Shown: positions 15,567 through 23,084, counted from the stretch's first letter. The stretch: DNA of 29,094 nt from CAYFVR01 sp046541515 (GCA_046541515.1 JBKHDD010000043.1:1-29094), one strand, 5' to 3'. A program made the numbers and translations. The notes: generated by a model from the sequence alone, not told the origin.

Positions 15567-16316
15567 TTATCCCTTTCCTTCGGTGAAGGCGTCGTAGTCC
15601 TTGCCCAGGTAGGCCCGCTTGACCTCCTCGTCGGCCAGCAGGTCTTCGGCCCGGCCCTGGAGGACGATCTTCCCGGTTTCCATCACGTAGCCCCGGTCGG
15701 CGATGGCCAGGGCGGCCCGGGCGTTTTGTTCCACCAGCAAAACGGTGAGGCCGTCGGCCCGGAGCTGTTTCAAGGCGTCCAGAATTCGCTCCACCATCAG
15801 GGGGGCCAGCCCCATGGAGGGCTCGTCCAGCACCAGCAGCCGGGGCCGCGCCATGAGGGCCCGGCCGATGGCCACCATCTGCTGCTCGCCGCCGGAGAGG
15901 GTGCCCGCCGCCTGACCGGCCCGCTCCCCCAGGATGGGAAAGAGGTCCATCACCCGGTCCAGGTCGGCGGCCACCTCCCGGCCCCGGCCCTGCCGATAGC
16001 GGACGTAGGCGCCCAATCGGAGATTGTCGGCCACGCTCATGGGCGGAAACAGCAGCCGCCCCTCGGGCACCAGGCTGATGCCGCGCCGCACCACCGAGGG
16101 CGGGTCCCGCTTGGCCAGGGATTCCCCGTCGAAGACGATCTCGCCCTTCCAGCCCGGCAACAGCCCGCAGACCGCCTCCAGCAGACTGCTTTTGCCCGCG
16201 CCGTTGGCTCCGATGAGCGAAATCAGCTCGCCCTCGCGAACGGAGAGGCTGGCGCCCTTGACCGCCATGATTCGGCCGTAGAAACAGCGGAGGTTTTTCA
16301 CCTGGAGCAAGGCCAT
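15567..16316 (-). CDS. livF: branched-chain amino acid-type ABC transporter ATPase LivF
   Basis: The 249-residue protein has Walker A GANGAGKSS, Q-loop region SLVPEGRLLFPPMSVADNL (the LivF-characteristic 'EGR' after the Q-loop position), ABC signature LSGGEQQM, Walker B RLLVLDEPSMGLAP and the switch histidine position replaced by Gln in LLVEQNARAAL, which is normal for LivF. It is one of two cytoplasmic ATPases driving uptake through LivHM. It begins one base after livG ends and is followed after three bases by the PaaK-like gene. Substrate range is not readable; the neighbours suggest aromatic or branched amino acids or related acids. Confidence 0.95.
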   Translation of the reverse strand: MALLQVKNLRCFYGRIMAVKGASLSVREGELISLIGANGAGKSSLLEAVCGLLPGWKGEIVFDGESLAKRDPPSVVRRGISLVPEGRLLFPPMSVADNLRLGAYVRYRQGRGREVAADLDRVMDLFPILGERAGQAAGTLSGGEQQMVAIGRALMARPRLLVLDEPSMGLAPLMVERILDALKQLRADGLTVLLVEQNARAALAIADRGYVMETGKIVLQGRAEDLLADEEVKRAYLGKDYDAFTEGKG

Positions 16317-16317
16317 G

Positions 16318-17127
16318 CTATTCGCCCCCGCCCAGATAGGCCGCCGTCACCGCCGGGTCGGCCTGGACCTCCCGGGGGGCGCCTTCCGCCAGAAGACGGC
16401 CCTGGTCCAGCACGGCGATCCGGTCGCAGACCCGCATGGTCAGGCTCATGTCGTGTTCCACCAGCATGACGGTGACGCCCCGGTCCCGAATCCGTCCGAT
16501 GAGTTCGCCCAACCGCTCCGTCTCCACGGCGTTGAGGCCGGCGGCCGGTTCGTCCAGCAGAAGCAGACGGGGATCGGCGGCCAAGGCCCGGGCGATCTCC
16601 AACAGCCGCTGCCAACCGAAGGGCAGATCGCCGGCGGGCCGGTCGGCGGCCTCGGGCAGCCCCACGAAGTCCAGCAACTCATGGCCCCGGTCCCGGAGGT
16701 GAATTTCCTCTCGCCGGGTGGCCGGCGGCCGAAGCACGGCGCCCCAAAAGCCGCTTTTGGTCCGGGCGTGGCCGCCCACCATCACGTTTTCCAACGCGGT
16801 GAGGCTTTCGAACAGCTCCACGTTCTGAAAGGTCCGGGCCACCCCCGACCGCACCACTTGGCGCAAGGGTTTCCCCTGCATCGGCGCGCCGTTCAGGCGG
16901 ACCGTCCCGCTGTCCGGCGGATAGGCCCCGGTGATGACGTTGAAGAGGGTGGTCTTGCCCGCGCCGTTGGGGCCGATGAGCCCCTGCACGCGCCCCTCGG
17001 TCACGGCGAAGCCCACGTCGGAAAGGGCCGTCACGCCGCCGAAGGTCTTGGTGACCCCCTCAATCCCCAGCAGGGGCGGCGTCTCCCCGGTTTCCCCGCT
17101 TTGTGGATCGGTTTCTTGCTCGCTCAT
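16318..17127 (-). CDS. livG: branched-chain amino acid-type ABC transporter ATPase LivG
   Basis: The 269-residue protein has Walker A GPNGAGKTTLFNVITG, the family's ARTFQNVELF Q-loop, Walker B RLLLLDEPAAGLN and switch VMLVEHDMSLTM, all LivG-like. The C-loop is unusual: DLPFGWQRLLEIARAL where LivG proteins generally have (L)SYGQQRRLEIARA. The shift to PFGW is conservative around the invariant glycine, so activity is expected. The gene start lies inside the last 68 bases of livM, an unusually long overlap. It pairs with LivF as a heterodimeric ATPase. Confidence 0.94.
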   Translation of the reverse strand: MSEQETDPQSGETGETPPLLGIEGVTKTFGGVTALSDVGFAVTEGRVQGLIGPNGAGKTTLFNVITGAYPPDSGTVRLNGAPMQGKPLRQVVRSGVARTFQNVELFESLTALENVMVGGHARTKSGFWGAVLRPPATRREEIHLRDRGHELLDFVGLPEAADRPAGDLPFGWQRLLEIARALAADPRLLLLDEPAAGLNAVETERLGELIGRIRDRGVTVMLVEHDMSLTMRVCDRIAVLDQGRLLAEGAPREVQADPAVTAAYLGGGE

Positions 17128-18052
17128 AAATGTCCAGAAGGCCCCGGGTCAACCCCTGGGGCAGCAGAATCATCACGCCCATCATGATTAGGCCGTAGAC
17201 CACCATTTCCCACTCGGAAAAGGCGTGGAGCCACTCCGGCAGCAGGGTCAGCAGGGCCGCGCCGAACAACGCGCCCCAAAGGCTCGCCATGCCGCCCACG
17301 ACCACCATGGTGACCATGCGCACCGAGGCCAGAAAGTCGAAGGTGCCCGGGCTGACAAAGCCCACCAGATGGGCGTAGAGAAACCCGGCCAGCGCCGCCA
17401 CCCCCGCGCTGAAGACGAAGACGGTCAGCTTGAGCCGGAAGGTGTCCACCCCCACCGCCTTGGCGGCCCGCTCGCTGTCGTGGATGGCTCGCAGCGCCCG
17501 CCCGGCCCGGGAGTGAACCAGGCGGCGGCAGACCAGAAAGGCGGCGACCACCACGCCCCAGACCAGCCAAAGGCCGTTCCGGGCCGAGAAGAAGGAGACC
17601 GGGCCGATCTCCAGCGGCGGAATGCCCACCAGGCCGGAGGCCCCGCCGGTCAACCCCGTCCACTCCCGAAAGACCACGAAGCCGATCATCCCGAAGCCCA
17701 GGGTCCCCATGCCCAGATAGTAGCCGGACAGCCGGAGGGTCGGCAGACCGACCACCAAGGCCACCAGGACCGCCAGCGCCACCGCGCAAGGCAGGGCGAG
17801 CCAGGGAGACAGCCCGTAATGGGCGGTCATCACCCCGGTGGTGTAGGCGCCGATCCCGTAAAACGCGGCGTGGCCCAGGGAAATCTGCCCGGCGTAGCCC
17901 ATGAGTAGATTCAGCCCCAGGGCCAGCAGGGTGTTGAGGCCGATGAAGGTGAGCAGCTGAAGATAGTAGGGATTTTCCACCAGCAAGCCGACCAGCAGGG
18001 CGGCCAGGGCCAAAAGCCCGATGGGAATCAGGGTAAGAAAGCGGTGTGTCAT
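17060..18052 (-). CDS. livM: branched-chain amino acid-type ABC permease LivM
   Basis: The 330-residue permease has about nine to ten hydrophobic helices and the LivM landmarks: LNLLMGYAGQISLGHAAFYGIGAYTTG, GLPTLRLSGYYLGMGTLGFG, and the EAA-like coupling segment RAIHDSERAAKAVGVD. MVVVGGMASLWGALFGAALLTLLPEWL near the C terminus matches the family. The ATG at 18052 is 14 bases after livH ends. The 3' end runs 68 bases into livG; the tail after GLLDIYERARNR is hydrophilic (KRGNRGDAAPAGD), so the overlap is spent on a dispensable-looking extension. Confidence 0.95.
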   Translation of the reverse strand: MTHRFLTLIPIGLLALAALLVGLLVENPYYLQLLTFIGLNTLLALGLNLLMGYAGQISLGHAAFYGIGAYTTGVMTAHYGLSPWLALPCAVALAVLVALVVGLPTLRLSGYYLGMGTLGFGMIGFVVFREWTGLTGGASGLVGIPPLEIGPVSFFSARNGLWLVWGVVVAAFLVCRRLVHSRAGRALRAIHDSERAAKAVGVDTFRLKLTVFVFSAGVAALAGFLYAHLVGFVSPGTFDFLASVRMVTMVVVGGMASLWGALFGAALLTLLPEWLHAFSEWEMVVYGLIMMGVMILLPQGLTRGLLDIYERARNRSTKRGNRGDAAPAGD

Positions 18053-18066
18053 GGAATCAAGGCCAA

Positions 18067-18942
18067 TCAAAATCGGGCCGATTCGGCGGAACGGATGATG
18101 CCGCTGGGCCGGATGTACAAAATGGCCAGCAACAGGACGAAGGCCACGGCGTCCTTCATGGCCGAAGAGATGAAGCCCACCGAAAGCGCCTCCACGATTC
18201 CCAGAAGAAAGCCGCCCAGCATGGCGCCCCAAAGACTTCCGATCCCCCCCAACATGGCCGCGCAAAATCCCTTGAGGCCCAGCATGGTGCCCATGTCGTA
18301 GGCCGACATGGTCACCGGCGCAACGGTCATGCCGGCCACCGCGCCAATGCCGGTGCTCATGAAAAAGGCCAGCCGGATCATCGCCTCCGCCGGAATGCCC
18401 GACACCCAGGCCCCCCGCCGGTTGATGGCCGTGGCCTGCATGGCCTTTCCGGTGAGGGTCCGCCGGTAGAACAGGTGGAGCCCCACCGCCAGCAGGAGCG
18501 CGATGGCCAGAATCCAGAGGCTCTGTCGAAGCAAGGTCGCCCCGAGCAGGTTCAACGGGCTTCCTTCGGAAAAGGGCGGCAGGCCGTGGGCGTCCTTGCC
18601 CCAGATCATCATGGCCACGCCCCGAAGGAAAATGGACGCGCCCACCGTGATAATTACCAGGACGATGGGCTGGGGTTTCCGGACGGTGCGGATCGCCAAC
18701 CGTTCAAACAGCAGCCCGCAGCCGGCCACGGCCAGCGCCGCCAGAACAAAGGCGGGGATCAACGGCAGTCCGACCACGCCCCACAGCGTCACCAGCATCA
18801 ACGCCCCCAGCATGACGAACTCGCCGTGGGCGAAGTTGATCAGGTCGGTGGCGTTGTACAGCATGGCGAAGCCGACCCCGATCACCGCGTAGATCGCGCC
18901 GTTGGTCAGGCCGGAAAAGAGATATTGAAGAAGTTCCTGCAT
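18067..18942 (-). CDS. livH: branched-chain amino acid-type ABC permease LivH
   Basis: The 291-residue permease begins LLQYLFSGLTNGAIYAVIGVGFAMLYNATDLINFAHGEFVMLGA, an unmistakable LivH N terminus, and contains the coupling segment KAMQATAINRRGAWVSGI and the C-terminal MLGGIGSLWGAMLGGFLLGIVE. It forms the transmembrane heterodimer with LivM. The upstream 454 bases separating it from the binding-protein gene hold REP-like repeats and could contain an internal promoter or transcript-processing site. Confidence 0.95.
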   Translation of the reverse strand: MQELLQYLFSGLTNGAIYAVIGVGFAMLYNATDLINFAHGEFVMLGALMLVTLWGVVGLPLIPAFVLAALAVAGCGLLFERLAIRTVRKPQPIVLVIITVGASIFLRGVAMMIWGKDAHGLPPFSEGSPLNLLGATLLRQSLWILAIALLLAVGLHLFYRRTLTGKAMQATAINRRGAWVSGIPAEAMIRLAFFMSTGIGAVAGMTVAPVTMSAYDMGTMLGLKGFCAAMLGGIGSLWGAMLGGFLLGIVEALSVGFISSAMKDAVAFVLLLAILYIRPSGIIRSAESARF

Positions 18943-19002
18943 GGGGTGAAGACGGGTTCCCTTGGCGGCGCTGTTCGCGTGAAAAGTTGTCCGCGTGAAA
19001 AA

Positions 19003-19028
19003 GGGCGCCTGCGAGGGGCGCCCCTACG
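19003..19028. repeat. REP-like palindrome (GGGCGcctgcgaggggCGCCC type)
   Basis: GGGCGCCTGCGAGGGGCGCCCCTACG forms a short GC hairpin. The 'ggcgcccctacg' ending is a recurrent intergenic repeat form in many bacteria (general recollection). It lies directly beside the first copy of the 63-bp direct repeat. Confidence 0.5.
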
Positions 19029-19039
19029 AATTTCCGGTT

Positions 19040-19352
19040 CGCCGGATTTCATGGAAACCGGACCGGACCGCAGGGGCAGCCCTTGCGGCTGCCCTGTTTG
19101 TTACGAAGGACGGTCGTTATAAAAAATGAACCAAAAAGCAACCGTGGAAAATGGACCGTAGGTCGGGTTAGCGAAGCGTAACCCGGCAACCCCCGGATAT
19201 TTGGAATCCGGCGAGACGATTTCCCGTTCCATATCCGACGAACACCCACCGAGTTCCAGTAATTGGTCCAGAAAACAACGTGACGGGCTCGCCGGATTTC
19301 ATGGAATCCGAACCGGACCGTAGGGGCCGCCCATGCGGCTGCCCTGTTTGTT
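19040..19352. repeat. pair of imperfect 63-bp direct repeats, each with a palindrome
   Basis: Copies at 19040-19102 and 19290-19352 run from CGCCGGATTTCATGGAA to GGCTGCCCTGTTTGTT and differ at five positions. Each contains an internal hairpin (GGGGCAGCCC...GGCTGCCC in the first copy). The unit begins at a position shared with the flanking sequence and lies in the livK-livH gap. No transposase is present, so the pair looks like two insertions of a non-autonomous repeat family or a local duplication. Confidence 0.85.
19158..19190. repeat. REP-like 'gtaggtcgggttagcg' palindrome
   Basis: GTAGGTCGGGTTAGCGAAGC followed by GTAACCCGGCAAC: the arms GGTCGGGTTA/GCGTAACCCG fold into a hairpin around GCGAAGC. 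This is a widely dispersed bacterial intergenic repeat form (general recollection). It sits between the two 63-bp repeats. Confidence 0.65.
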
Positions 19353-19396
19353 TCAATGCGGGATGGTTAATTTACGATTGATATCCAAATGGGATA

Positions 19397-20560
19397 CTAA
19401 TCGACCAACACCCACTTCCCATCCTCGATCCGCACCATCACGAAGGCGTCCGGACCCAGTCCGTTGTGGTCTTGGGGGGAGAAGGTGAACACGCCGGAGA
19501 CGCCCACCAGGCCGCTGACCTTTTCGATATTGTCCCGCAGCTTGGCCTTGTCGCCATCGGTGCCCGGCAGGGCCTGGGCGAGGATTTTCATGGCGTCGTA
19601 GGCGTAGCCGCCGAAGCCGGAAACGGACATCTCGTACCGTTCGTTATATTTCTGGATGTACTCGGTCAGGACCGCTTTTTGGGGATCTTCGTCCGACAGC
19701 AGGTCGGCGACGAGGATTTTCCCCGTGGGCAGCAGAATGCCGTTGGCCGCGTCCCCCGCCAGCTCGATGAACTTGGGCGAAGCCACGCCGTGGCTCTGGT
19801 AGAGCGGCATTTCCAGGCCGAGCTGCTGGGCGTTTTTGGCCACCACGGCCGGGCCGGGGTTGGTGTCCCAGCAGACCACCGCGTCCGGTTTTTCCGCCCG
19901 GATTTTGGTGAGCTGGGCGGTCATGTCGGTGTCCTTGGCCCCGAATTTCTCCGCCCGGACCACGGTGAGCCCGAAATCGTCCGCCTGGGCTTCCAACTGC
20001 TCCCGACCGCTTTCGCCGAAGGCGTTGGCCACGGTCAGAATGCCGATCTTTTTGATCCCTTGGGCCTTCATTTGCTGGTAAATCGCCGCCACGGCCAAGA
20101 TGTCGCTTTGGGCGGTTTTGAAGACGTAGGGGAGCACCGGAGAGGTGATTTTGTTGCCGGCGGCGCAACTGATCAGCGGCACCTGGGCCCGGACCGCCAG
20201 CGGCATGACCGCCAGGGTGGTGGGCGTGGTGCTGGGTCCCACGATGGCGATGACCCGGTCCTTGTTGATGAGCTTGTTGACCAACATCACCGCCTTGGTG
20301 GGGTCGCCCTCGGTGTCGTAAATCACGGCTTCCAACATTTTTCCGTCGATGCCGCCCGCCTTGTTGATCTCGTCCACCATCAGTTCCATGCTGCGCTTTT
20401 CGGGATCGCCCAAAAAGGAGGCCCGGCCGGTGACGGAGAAGACGCCGCCGATTTTATAGGTGTCCGCCGCCGAGGCGAGGGGGGCCAGGGCGAGGAGAAC
20501 CGCCGCGACCAGCGCGACGGCGCCGACGATACGGGTCCGGGGAGAAGAAGGAGTGGCCAT
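19397..20560 (-). CDS. livK: periplasmic Leu/Ile/Val-type (aromatic?) binding protein LivK/LivJ
   Basis: The 387-residue protein has a Sec signal peptide (basic SSPRTRIVGAVALVAAVLL core, likely cleavage after ASA near residue 31) and then the type 1 periplasmic fold: YKIGGVFSVTGRASFLGDPEKRSMELMVDEINKAGGIDG, EGDPTKAVMLVNKLI, AIVGPSTTPTTLAVMP and VPLISCAAGN. It delivers substrate to LivHM. The ATG at 20560 is preceded by AAAGGGA and starts the signal peptide; longer frames upstream are not supported. The link to paaK and ACT genes suggests branched-chain or aromatic amino acids or aromatic acids as substrate (inference). It is separated from livH by 454 bases. Confidence 0.93.
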   Translation of the reverse strand: MATPSSPRTRIVGAVALVAAVLLALAPLASAADTYKIGGVFSVTGRASFLGDPEKRSMELMVDEINKAGGIDGKMLEAVIYDTEGDPTKAVMLVNKLINKDRVIAIVGPSTTPTTLAVMPLAVRAQVPLISCAAGNKITSPVLPYVFKTAQSDILAVAAIYQQMKAQGIKKIGILTVANAFGESGREQLEAQADDFGLTVVRAEKFGAKDTDMTAQLTKIRAEKPDAVVCWDTNPGPAVVAKNAQQLGLEMPLYQSHGVASPKFIELAGDAANGILLPTGKILVADLLSDEDPQKAVLTEYIQKYNERYEMSVSGFGGYAYDAMKILAQALPGTDGDKAKLRDNIEKVSGLVGVSGVFTFSPQDHNGLGPDAFVMVRIEDGKWVLVD

Positions 20561-20759
20561 GGGGATGTCCCTTTCGTTGGGGGAATGGATTCGCGGCCCG
20601 CGCAGGGAGCGTCGCGGCCGCGGGGAACTACCGGGGTTTCGGGTTCGATCCAATACGGTCACTTTCGGACTTCCAATGGACGCCGGCGTCAGACTGGCCA
20701 AGGGCGTATGCGATATGCCCCTTCAATTTTTCGCCAAAATGAAATGGACGGAATGGGTG

Positions 20760-21191
20760 TTACAGCTGATAAAGGGTTTCGCCGTCCAGCACGGAAATGC
20801 CCGCCTCGCCCAGCACCCGCAGGGCCTCGTCGGTGTTGTCGAAGCGAAAGATCATGACGGCGTTTTGGCCGCTCTGCCGCACGAAGGCGTACATGTATTC
20901 CACGTTGATCCCGCCCTTGCCCAGCCCGGCCAGGATATTGTGGAGCCCGCCCGGCTGATCGGGCACGGCCACGGCCACCACGTTGGTTTTGCCGACGGTG
21001 AAGCCTTTTTCCTTCAACGCGTTCTTGGCCTTTTCGTTGTCGTCCACCAGCAGCCGCAGCACCCCGAAATCCGAAGTGTCGGCGAGGGAAAGGGCCCGGA
21101 TGTTGACGCCGGCCTCGGCCAGAATGCCGGTCACCTCGGCCAGCCGGCCCGACTGGTTTTCCAGAAAAATGGAAATCTGTTCCACGCGCAT
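20760..21191 (-). CDS. tandem ACT-domain amino acid-sensing protein
   Basis: The 143-residue protein is two ACT domains in tandem: residues 3-68 (VEQISIFLENQSGRLAEVTGILAEAGVNIRALS) and 70-140 (VVAVAVPDQPGGLHNILAGLGKGGINVEYMYAFV). Both have the Gly between strand 1 and helix 1 where amino acid ligands bind. Stand-alone double ACT proteins of this type lie beside paaK and indolepyruvate ferredoxin oxidoreductase genes in many anaerobes (general knowledge). It has no catalytic domain, so it probably senses an amino acid and modulates a partner. A GGAGA site precedes the ATG. It lies 100 bases after paaK and 199 bases before livK, all on the minus strand. Confidence 0.92.
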   Translation of the reverse strand: MRVEQISIFLENQSGRLAEVTGILAEAGVNIRALSLADTSDFGVLRLLVDDNEKAKNALKEKGFTVGKTNVVAVAVPDQPGGLHNILAGLGKGGINVEYMYAFVRQSGQNAVMIFRFDNTDEALRVLGEAGISVLDGETLYQL

Positions 21192-21291
21192 GAGACGTCT
21201 CCTTGGTTCCGTGGTCGGAAATGGCGGAAAGCCCGCCCGGCGGCGCGGAGTTCACCATACCCGCGCCCCTCGAAAACGCAACTGGTTTTTT

Positions 21292-22593
21292 TCAGACCTT
21301 CCGGTTGTCGATCACCCGGACCGCCTTGCCCTCGCTGCGGGCGATGGTCTTGGGCTCCACCAGCCGCACCTTGGCCGACACGCCGATGGTTTCCTTGATG
21401 TTCTTGGTGATGGACCGCTCCAGGTTCTGGAGGCTCTTCACCTCGTCGGAAAAGGCTCCTTCGCCCACTTCCACCATCACGGTCAGGTTGTCCAGGTTGC
21501 CCTCCCGGTCCACCACGAGCTGGTAGTGGGGCTCCACCTCCTCCATGTCCATGAGCACGCTTTCGATCTGGGAGGGGAAGACGTTGACGCCCCGGATGAT
21601 GAGCATGTCGTCGGTCCGGCCGCTCACCTTGTGCATGCGGCAGAGGGTCCGGCCGCAGACGCAGGGCTCCAGGGTGATGGAGGTGATGTCCCGGGTGCGG
21701 TAGCGGATGATGGGGAAGGCCTCCTTGGTGACGGAGGTGAAGACCAGCTCGCCCTCGGACCCCGGGGGCAACACCTCGCCGGTGTTGGGATCGATGATCT
21801 CCGGGATGAAATGGTCTTCGGCGATGTGGAGCCCGTTCTGGGCCTCGATGCATTCGGTGGCCACGCCGGGGCCGATGACTTCGGAAAGGCCGTAGATGTC
21901 CACCGCCTTCAGGCCCAGCTTCCGCTCGATCTCCTCCCGCATTTTTTCGGACCAGGGTTCCGCGCCGAAAATGCCGGCCTTGAACTGGAGGTCCCGGAAG
22001 GAGACGCCCATTTCCTCGGCGATCTCCGCGAGATGGAGGGAGTAGGAGGGCGTGGCGGTCAGGATGGTCGGCCCGAAGTCCTTCATAATGATGATCTGGC
22101 GCTTGGTGTTGCCGCCGGAGACCGGGATGACCGAAGCGCCGAGCTTTTCCGCGCCGTAGTGGGCGCCCAGGCCGCCGGTGAAGAGGCCGTAGCCGTAGGC
22201 GTTGTGGATGATGTCGCCCCGCCCCGCGCCGCCGGAGGAGAGGGATCGCGCCATCAGGGTGGCCCAGGTGTTTACGTCCCGGGCGGTGTAGCCGACCACG
22301 GTGGGCTGGCCGGTGGTGCCGGAGGAGGCGTGAATGCGGACCACGTTGTCCATGGGCACGGCGAACATGCCGTAGGGATAGTTGTCCCGCAGGTCCTGCT
22401 TGGTGGTGAAGGGGAGCCGCTCCAGGTCCCGGATGGTTTTGATGTCGCCGGGGAGGACGCCGGCCGCCTGGAACTTCTCCCGGTAGAAGGGGACGGTGGC
22501 GTAGACCCGTTCCACCGCGGCCTGGAGGCGGCGGAGCTGGATGGCCTCCATCGCCTCCCGGGGCATGGTTTCGTATTCGATGTCGTAAATCAT
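21292..22593 (-). CDS. paaK: phenylacetate-CoA ligase (AMP-forming)
   Basis: The 433-residue protein has the adenylate-forming P-loop HASSGTTGQPTVVGYT (S90-T98), YGYGLFTGGLGAHYGAEKLG, the IYGLSEVIGPGVATEC motif, the zinc-like EPCVCGRT segment and the C-terminal RSEGKAVRV lysine motif, all standard for PaaK. The enzyme makes an aryl-CoA thioester (phenylacetyl-CoA in the type member) from acid, ATP and CoA. In anaerobes beside ior and liv genes, PaaK homologues are often linked to 2-oxoacid oxidation and may run in the ATP-yielding direction (inference). ATG 22593 is preceded by GGAGG. The upstream leader contains a terminator and a structured element. Confidence 0.95.
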   Translation of the reverse strand: MIYDIEYETMPREAMEAIQLRRLQAAVERVYATVPFYREKFQAAGVLPGDIKTIRDLERLPFTTKQDLRDNYPYGMFAVPMDNVVRIHASSGTTGQPTVVGYTARDVNTWATLMARSLSSGGAGRGDIIHNAYGYGLFTGGLGAHYGAEKLGASVIPVSGGNTKRQIIIMKDFGPTILTATPSYSLHLAEIAEEMGVSFRDLQFKAGIFGAEPWSEKMREEIERKLGLKAVDIYGLSEVIGPGVATECIEAQNGLHIAEDHFIPEIIDPNTGEVLPPGSEGELVFTSVTKEAFPIIRYRTRDITSITLEPCVCGRTLCRMHKVSGRTDDMLIIRGVNVFPSQIESVLMDMEEVEPHYQLVVDREGNLDNLTVMVEVGEGAFSDEVKSLQNLERSITKNIKETIGVSAKVRLVEPKTIARSEGKAVRVIDNRKV

Positions 22594-22738
22594 GGCAAGG
22601 GGCCTCCAGGGTTCGGTTGTCGCGGGCGGGCCGGGCAGGGCTTCCTCGTTCAAGTTCGTGCCTTTTTCGTCCCATGGCGGCGGACCGGAGTTGGATTGGA
22701 TCGGACGGGATCGAATCGAATCGGGTCGATCCGATCCT

Positions 22739-22794
22739 AACCAGCGGGTCCAAACCAGCGGGTCCAAACCAGCGGGCCCAATCCAGCGGGCCAA
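22739..22794. repeat. 14-bp tandem repeat (four units)
   Basis: Four 14-bp units follow one another: AACCAGCGGGTCCA twice without change, then AACCAGCGGGCCCA and ATCCAGCGGGCCAA. A related 'tcgaatcgggtcgat' stretch lies just before them on the paaK side. The array is in the paaK leader between the candidate terminator and the ribosome binding site, so any read-through transcript contains it. Its core (GGGTCCA) resembles that of the 13-bp array upstream of purB (GGGTCAA). Confidence 0.9.
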
Positions 22795-22800
22795 CGGGAC

Positions 22801-22838
22801 AAAAAAAGGGCCGCGGGGAGAAGGTCCCACGGCCCAAA
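22801..22838 (-). terminator. strong intrinsic terminator in the paaK leader
   Basis: On the minus strand GGGCCG...CGGCCC arms with inner GGG/CCC pairing are followed immediately by seven T. It lies about 210 bases before the paaK start on the same strand and about 250 bases after the enoyl-CoA hydratase stop. It could simply end the hydratase transcript or act as an attenuator for paaK. Confidence 0.8.
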
Positions 22839-22850
22839 TCTTCACACCAT

Positions 22851-22938
22851 GAGACTCCCGGACGCGCGTCCGCTCATGGTTTCCGTCAAATTCGGTTACG
22901 GATGCCGGTCGGAACACCGGCCATGAGCGGACAGTCTA
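22851..22938 (-). ncRNA. candidate cis-regulatory RNA (three-way junction) upstream of paaK
   Basis: On the minus strand a 12-bp helix (GTCCGCTCATGG with CCATGAGCGGAC, 22921-22932 and 22868-22879) encloses two hairpins, CCGGT-GTTCCG-ACCGG and TCCGT-loop-ACGGA. Outer flanks AGACT and AGTCT can pair as a base helix. A second CTCATGG (22846-22852 on this strand's complement) can pair with the same CCATGAG arm, giving an alternative hairpin around the palindrome GGACGCGCGTCC. The terminator starts about 10 bases downstream. This is the layout of a switchable leader. I recognise no known riboswitch class. A purely DNA role (cruciform or protein site) is the main alternative. Confidence 0.5.
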
Positions 22939-23084
22939 AAAAAGAAATATCCGCGAAAAAGGCCGGTCCCGCCGATCCGCGATGTCGATCGGCTCATAAA
23001 CAAATACCGTACAGTCAATGAATAACGATGAAGAAATTTTTTCGCGAACTTAGCCAAAGCGGGATGGGGTGTCAAGGGAAAAGA

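Noticed and set aside
14424..16469. Long plus-strand frame opposite PaaK2 and LivF
   Set aside because: Shadow of well-supported minus-strand genes; no ribosome binding site and no recognisable domains.
19040..19352. Insertion sequence between livK and livH
   Set aside because: The repeats are direct, 63 bp, only 187 bp apart and enclose no transposase. They fit REP-like elements better.
22594..22917. N-terminal extension of PaaK from an in-frame ATG at 22917
   Set aside because: It would translate through the terminator, the minisatellite and the structured leader. The ATG at 22593 has a GGAGG site and gives the standard PaaK N terminus.
22851..22938. Known riboswitch or T-box in the paaK leader
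   Set aside because: I looked for conserved cores of TPP, cobalamin, SAM, glycine, c-di-GMP and T-box elements and found none, so only an unclassified candidate is reported.
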